Of a stretch of 64,000 nucleotides of DNA, positions 13,301 through 21,600 are shown in pieces. Origin of the DNA: Leguminivora glycinivorella (lineage: Eukaryota > Arthropoda > Insecta > Lepidoptera > Tortricidae); contig NC_062996.1 of NCBI RefSeq assembly GCF_023078275.1, forward strand, positions 9,734,001 to 9,798,000. The letters are read 5' to 3'. Within the stretch, counting starts at the first letter, position 1; each line of letters starts with the position of its first letter. The notes beneath the pieces are model-generated. The model worked only from the letters and a program-made list of their open reading frames with translations. It was not told the origin of the DNA and searched no databases. Both the position numbers and the translations under genes were made by a program.

Positions 13301-16300
13301 CTATAGATCCCGGAAAACGCGAATTTTCGAGTTTTCATGAGTTTTTCTTTCGCGTTAGTAAACGTAAAATATGGTCGTTAATTTCGCCGCGCGCGCATCG
13401 ATTCCGCTTAGCTCAGTCGTACGAGGTCGGTCTAATGTACGCAGATAGATCGTAGGTGTCAGGGTTTCTAATCCTGGCCAGAAATTAAGTTTTTGTTTTT
13501 GTATTTATAAGAGTTTTATATTAAAATAGAACCGAGCGGAGCTCGGTCGCCCAGATATTTATCATAGTAATAGAGTACCAGTATCCTACCGTGGGTGTCG
13601 TAGAAATCGGAAACTAAGTAGCCTATGTCACTCTCCATCCCTTCAACTATCTCCATATAAAAATATCACATCAATTTGTCCCTTGTTCCTCGTAGATAAC
13701 CAAGTTTGATAACTGGTTTTGTATGAGGAAAAATAATTTTTCCCAGCTAACTGGGTTATGAAATAGGAATTTTTTTCTTCGTAGAAAACCATTATTTAAC
13801 CATACAGAAAAAGGTACGGTGAGCTAGATGGCGATACACCTTTAGGGTACGCTCGGCTAGATGGCGCTAATATTAATATATGACATTTTAAAACATATCA
13901 AGCTAAGAATATGGGCCAAATTGTCAAAACTGAGGTTCAAAAGTTTTAAGCCTGTGTCGAGAGATGGCAGTCTATATGCACTTTGATTACACATTTTACT
14001 TTGACAGTAATTCTCTATAATACTCGATCCTCTTTGGTTGGTATTTAGTATACTTTTCTTGTTTGTTCCAGGTCTCAGTCTTCATAGTAAACTGCCTATG
14101 CCTTCTATTCTGGCAGTTCACCCAATTCATATTCCTCACACAAACCGCCATTTTCTTCCTAATGGAACAACTCAAAATAATAGACTTAAAGTCCCTTTGC
14201 ATCTTCCTCCACTCACATTTCTGTGGTCTCCATATGGCTGTTCTACTACTACAAGGGAACGATATGTTGAAAACATCGCTATATACGTCGTTTTTCTTAG
14301 TCGTTTCTACTTATTGCTTATTTTTTAGTACATTTAGAATAAAAGTTCAGAATAAATTAGATTTATTTGTTGAATCTTGGTTAGTTGTTCTAAGATTATT
14401 AATAGTAGTAACTTCATCATTTTATTTAAAGCATTTATTGTGCGATTTTCTTGAAATAGAAGATGATACCCATATATGGGATATCTTATATTCCAAATTC
14501 ACAAATTATAAGAATTTCCATACATTAATGTACACCTGTTCCGAAGCATTTGATTTTTTGCCTTTTAGTACCATAGTTAGTTACACTAAAACCTGTTTGA
14601 TACCTATGGTTGTGTTTGGTGTGGGTGTAACTGCGTATTCGTGGTTTAAAGAAGAGAAGAAGATGGTTAAAAAGGAGGTTCTAGAAGATGAGGATAGCGG
14701 GATTGAGAATAATGCTGATAGTAAGGAGAAGGTTTGTATTGTTATTTACTTACATACATACATACATATAATCACGCCTGTGTCCCATGAAGGGGAAGGC
14801 AGAGCACATGAAACTACTCGTTTCAGTGCCACTCTTGGCAAATAAGGAGTTGAAAGAAACCGAAACTGTGACATTGCAGTGACAGGTATTATTTACTTAT
14901 TTAGGTGTTATTTACTTATTTAGCTAATTCTCTATTTTTATTTTTGCCGTAAGATCAGAAAAACTGAAAAGTCACACTTGAATTGTAGATTTGGTTGATA
15001 TATTTATAGTTTTTAAAGTCATATGGCGCTGGTTGGCAAGCTTAAGAGGATACGGTAGCGAAAATGCTAAAATGGAAAGGAGCCCCCCTTTCAACTTGGG
15101 AATTTTAGTTAAATATACAAGTGTTATTAACTAGATTTATCGAAAAAAAATGTCCATTAAGAACAACTCAGTCAAAAGATACTTCAAAAAAAATCTTTAA
15201 AATCGAGGCTCCGCTCTCGACTCTTTCCTCCTTCAAAACTTAAATCGGAACGTAATTTGAGAATCTGAATATCAATGAAATAGTCTATGTCGGACCGTTT
15301 TGCTTTTTTGGTTAATTGATTACCAATCTTGAGTATCACACCTTTTTTGCGCCACAATGAAAAAGGCCGTTTTTGGAAATTTTTGATTGGCTCTAGAGTC
15401 TTTAAAAAGCAGAATATCAAAAAACTCAAAACGGTCCGACACAAATAAAAATAATAACAATCTGTGTTGAAAAAATCATCGCTCTATCTTCAAAAACCAG
15501 GGAGGAAATAGTCGAGAGCGTTTGTATGGAGAATTGACCCCTACCGTATCGTCTTAATGCACAGCCAAGCGGTATCCGACCCTTTAAAACGGTACGATAC
15601 TGTTTATTTACCCAGACAACCAAACATAGTGGTTATAGTTTTAAAAAAACATTTTTTTTTTTTATTTATTATTCAAATAAGTTACACAGCATAACAGTAA
15701 AACCAAAGCACTGTGAAACTAAAAAATAAAAACAATAGGTATAGCACATAAAACAGTAAAAATCAGACAAAAAAAAAACAATATTCTATTTAGGCGACGA
15801 CGTAACAGCGTAGCTCCGTTGCGTCGTCTGACACGGCGTAGGGTTCGGCAGGTTGCCCCGGAACCGCCGAAACAGCACGCCCTTCGGCCAGAAGTCTGCA
15901 CTCGCGATGGTGTCCTGCAGCGGCCGCGGCACTCGCAACACAAACGAACTGAAGTGCACGTAGTGGCGCGACTGTAGCTGGAACACTCTCAGCGTGTAGC
16001 CAGTCTTCTGGCGAACGTACTCCACCACCTCATCAGCCCCGGCGGAGTAGTGCAAGCGCGACACGTAGAGCGCCCTACTCGGCGTAGCAATCCGTAGACC
16101 TGAATTCACTGGTTCCGCATTGCCACACATAGTCTTACGAGGCGCCCTGCGCGCCTTGCTCTTCTTTTGCACCAATGTGAATCCCTCCTCATCCACATTG
16201 GTGCGGGCAGACTTTTCCACAATAGGAGCCCGTGATACCTTTACAGATGCATTTACCCGGTTCGTTGCGACGGACTCACCGACAACGTCAGCATATGCAC

Positions 16301-18648
16301 GCTGACGCGAATTCGTTGGGACATGTGGCGGCCGGACGCGCGGGGGGCGCGCGGGCGGCGGATCGGCGCGTGCGACACATTTTACTGCGCCGGCAACAGG
16401 CAAACAAACCGACTTGTCAGCAGGTCGATTATCAGACTTGAAATTTGAAGCCGCTGTCTGAGTTGGGGCAATTCGCAAACATTTTATTTCTTCACGTAAC
16501 TCAGAAATAGTAATTAGGCTAGCTTCAAACTTCGTATTCATTTCGGCTAAACTTGTTCTTAGGGCCACGATTTCCTTAAACAAGCATCTGACGTCGACGT
16601 TGTCCGGATTGTACGACGAAATGTTGGAGATATCCGTCGCCACAAACTCCGGAATCCGGTCGTTGAAGTCTTTGAGGATCTTCATTATGTCCTCCAGGCT
16701 CTTCTTCCCAGTTTCGTCTCCTCTTCGGTGTACACATGTAATATCTTGGTCTTTTTGTGTGTAATATGTTGTTTTCCATACTTTTGTTCATGTTACCTGT
16801 CGTGAATGTTTCTCACCGGATGGTTTGACCGGAAGATCAGCGCTGGAAGCCGCCAGCAATATGCTGAGGTCAAACCATTTCGTGGCACCTTCTCGTTTTT
16901 AGGGTCCATAGTCAACTAGGAACCCTTATAGTTTCGCCATGTCTGTCTGTCCGTCCGTCCGTCCGCGGATAATCTCAGTAACCGTTAGCCCTAGAAAGCT
17001 GAAATTTGGTACTAATATGTATATCAATCACGCCGATAAAGTGCAAAAATAAAAAGTGGAAAAAAAATGTTTTATTAGGGTACCCCCCCCTACACGTAAA
17101 GTGGGGAGTGATTTTTTTTTCATTGCAATCCTAATGTGTGATACATTGTTGGATAGGTATTTAAAAATGAATAAGGGTTTACTAAAATAGTTTTTTGATA
17201 ATATTCATATTTTCGGAAATAATCGCTCCTAAAGGAAATAAAGTGCCCCCCCCCCCTCTAACTGTTGAACCATATGTTTAAAAAATATGAAAAAAATCAC
17301 AAAAGTAGAACTTTATAAAGACTTTCTAGGAAAATTATTTTGATTTTGATAGATTCAGTAGTTTTTGAGAAAAATACGGAAAACTACGGAACCCTACACT
17401 GAGCGTGGCCCGACACGCTCTTGGCCGGTTTTTGTGTGTTCCTTTTTGTAATATTTTTCTCTTTTGTGTGTGTGCGAATAAAATTAATTCTATTCTATTT
17501 TATTAATGAAAAAACAATGTTTTTTTCTCTTACAGACCGAAGTCGAACTAGACCCAACCGACCCCACAATCCGTTACCTCCGGCGTCTAAAAATCGAGCC
17601 GGCTGCGGTGTACTCGGTAGCTCAGTTGTGCGTCTCCGCGGTACTGGCGGGGCTCGTCATGCGGCTAAAGCTACTATTCGGCTCCCAGCTGTGTCTCGTG
17701 AGCGCGCTAGCTGTCTCCGCTAGTCACAAGTACGTCATCATTAATTAATCATCCTCATCATCGTCATCAGCACCACCACCATCATCATCACCATCATCAC
17801 CATCACCATCATTATCACCAGAACCTGGCCATCATCATTATCATCACCACCACCATCATCACCGCCAATCCTCACCATCATCTATTCATCATCATCACCA
17901 GCATCACCATCATCATCATCACCATCATCATCACCATTATTATGATCACCATCATCGTCACCTTAATCGTCACCGTCATAATCACCATCACCATCGTCAC
18001 CATAATCATAATCCTCAATTCCTCACCATCATCATTATCACCACCACCACCGCCACCATAATTTATTCAATCTCGTGTTGATTTAAAACACTCCCTTCGG
18101 TCGTGTTTTAATTTATCATCACTCGTTTAGAACTTTCTTTTTTCCGCACTTGTATCGTAATGTCACAGTATAAGGACGATTCAGTAGTTAATCTAAGGCC
18201 AGACGACGGGTCTGGCCTAGCGGGTGGTGACCCTGCCTGCTAAGCCGCGGTCCCGGGTTCGAATCCCGGTAAGGGCATTTATTTGTGTGATAAGCACAGA
18301 TATTTGTTCCTGAGTCATAGATATTTTCTATGTATATAAGTATTTGTATATTATATATATCGTTGTCTGAGTACCCAAAACACAAGCCTTCTTGAGCTTA
18401 CCGTGGGGCTCAGTCAATCTGTGTAAGAACGTCCTATAATATTTATTTATTTAATATTTAATATTAATCTCCCGCGACCTTGGCAGCGCCACGCCGCGCG
18501 GCGCGTACTGACGCGACCGGCATCATCCGGTTTACTCTCTGCACCTCGCTGCGTGCGAGCGCTACTCAAGGACAAACGATTTGTTAGAAGAATTATTACT
18601 GGTTTTTAACCCCCGACGCAAAAACGAAGGGTTGTTATAAGTTTGACG

Positions 18649-18683
<35 letters not shown>

Positions 18684-21600
18684 TTATCTGTCTGTCTGTG
18701 TGTGTATCTGTCTGTGGCATCGTAGCTCCCGAACGGATGAACCGATTTAGATTTAGTTTTTTTTGTCTGAAAGCTGAGTTAGTCGGGAGTGTTCTTATCC
18801 ATGTTTCATGAAAATCGGTCTACCATGTCGCGGTCGGGGGTTTTCTCAAAATTTTAATTTTCTGGTTAGGTTATATACTGTGGTAATGTACTATTTTTTC
18901 ACAGGGTGCCTCCATCGTTCCAAAAGTACTTGCCGCTGTGTTGGGTGGCAGGAATTGCCGCGCTGACTCACCGTCTTATAGTCAATATGAGCGTCGAAAT
19001 GTCACATATAGGTAAGACATAATACAGATGTAGTGCGGAAAGGGTTTTCTTCGTATTTTACCGGACACGTTCGTATTTGCAAATACATAATATATAACTC
19101 CGTATAGACAGATAAAGTCTAAGAAAAAAACGTACCTGTACTGTGTACGTACTGTGTCTGGTACTGTTATATGTGTATTTATTTATATATATTTTATTTA
19201 TATATTTATGCATTTAGTTATTTATCTTTATATATGTATGTTTATGTATGTTAAATTTTTAGTCTATATTGTGCGATAAGTTTATTTCTTCGAATTTGCT
19301 GACACCTACTGACATTATGTAAATTTATCAATTTCCGCTACCTTAAGGTTGTCTGGAAGAAATCGCTCTTTAGCGATAAGACCGCCTGTTGTTTACCTTT
19401 GTTCGTGTTGCTTCCTTGTTTTGTATTGTTGTATTTTATCAAGGTGTGCAATAAAGAGTATTGTATTGTATTGTATTGTATTGTACTTCAGTACCATACA
19501 GATAAAGCTGCAGTGGCCTAGATGGCATTACACTTTTGGGGTACGCTCGGCGAGATGGCGCTAATATTAATATTTGACATTTTAACACATATTAAGCTAA
19601 GAATATGGGCCAAATTGTCAAAACTGAGGTTCAAAAGTTTTAAGCCTTTGTCAAGAGATGGCAGTCTAATATCCACTGTGATTAAACATTTAACTTTGAC
19701 AGTAACTCTCTATAATACTCGATCCTCTTTGCTATTTGTCATGCTTCATGCTAGTTCAGTCAATATCAGTATATACAACTAGGGAAGAAATCAAATTATT
19801 TTATTGAATATTTTTTGATTTGTTGTTTTTCAAGTATATAAAAAAAAATAAAAAAAATTCAATAACTAAATATATCAACTATATCAACTATGTATTAATT
19901 ATAAACTGAGGACAGGGCCACTGGTCGCCGAACCGGGAATCGAACCCGCCTTGGTGGCGTGTCGGATTAGTGGAAAATTAGGATTACTGGAAATATAATA
20001 ACAATATAATATAATAAAATACTGCCAAAATAATTAGTGAATATCGGACTATCAAGATTCTACTGAATTAGTATAGATTATAGATTAATGATGAACTTAT
20101 ATTTCCAGGTGAATTCAGCGATTTCCAACAAGAGGAGCTGCTGACCTGGATCTCAAAGGAAACTGGGACAAAAGCGGCCTTCGCGGGCTCTATGCCCATA
20201 CTAGCCACAGTCATGCTGGTCACGCGGCGGCCTGTCGTCGCTCACCCGCACTATGAAAATAAGGAGGCCAGGTAATATATATACACACATACATACATAC
20301 ACACACACAGGCACAGGCACATAGAAACTGGGGCAAAAGCGGCCTTCGCGGGCTCCATGCCCATACTGGCTACAGTCATGCTAGTCACGCGGCGGCCTGT
20401 CGTCGCTCACCCGCACTATGAAAATAAGGAGGCCAGGTAATATATATATATATATCACACACACACACATACACAGAAACTGGGGCAAAAGCGGCCTTCG
20501 CGGGCTCTATGCCCATACTGGCTACAGTCATGCTGGTCACGCGGCGGCCTATCGTCGCTCACCCGCACTATGAAAATAAGGAGGCCAGGTAATATATACA
20601 GACACACACACACACACACAGACGCAGACATACTATTCGCCAACAAACTGGTTCCAGTTTGGCGAAAACAAAAATGTAATAAATTAGTCATAAGTTTTTA
20701 TAAAAAAAAAACATAGATACAGGGATTGAGACAGACACAGAGACGGGCACAGAGAGACAGACACAGACACACACATATATACACATAGAAACTGGGACAA
20801 AAGCGGCCTTCGCGGGCTCCATGCCCATACTGGCTACAGTCATGCTAGTCACGCGGCGGCCTGTCGTCGCTCACCCGCACTATGAAAATAAGGAGGCCAG
20901 GTAATATATATACACACACACACACATACACACACACACACATACACACAGACGCAGACATACTATTCGCCAACAAACTGGTTCCAGTTTGGCGAAAAAA
21001 AAATGTAATAAATTAGTCATAAGTTTTTATGAAAAAAAAAAAACATAGACACAGAGATTGAGACAGACACAGAGACGGGCACAGAGAGACAGACACATAT
21101 ATAGACATAGAAACTGGGGCAAAAGCGGCCTTCGCGGGCTCCATGCCCATACTGGCTACAGTCATGCTAGTCACGCGGCGGCCTATCGTCGCTCACCCGC
21201 ATTATGAAAATAAGGAGGCCAGGTAATATATACAGACACACACACACATACACACAGACGCAGACATACTATTCGCCAACAAACTGGTTCCAGTTTGGCG
21301 AAAACAAAAATGTAATAAATTAGTCATAAGTTTTTATAAAAAAAAACATAGATACAGGGATTGAGACAGACACAGAGACGGGCACAGAGAGACAGACACA
21401 GACACACACATATATACACATAGAAACTGGGGCAAAAGCGGCCTTCGCGGGCTCCATGCCCATACTAGCTACAGTCATGCTAGTCACGCGGCGGCCTATC
21501 GTCGCTCACCCGCACTATGAAAATAAGGAGGCCAGGTAATATATATACACACATACATACATACACACACACAGACACAGACACATAGAAACTGGGACAA

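Noticed and set aside
14063..14845. DPY19 exon 6 frame taken as a separate 260-codon gene
   Set aside because: A clear acceptor at 14071 and donor at 14731 place it in phase with exons 5 and 7. The extra codons at each end are intron.
18201..18300. Possible tRNA genes at SINE heads (also 30808, 37430, 53700, 58666, 12340, 45500, 58402)
   Set aside because: A and B boxes are present but no cloverleaf with a paired acceptor stem, and each continues into a SINE body that is repeated in the window.
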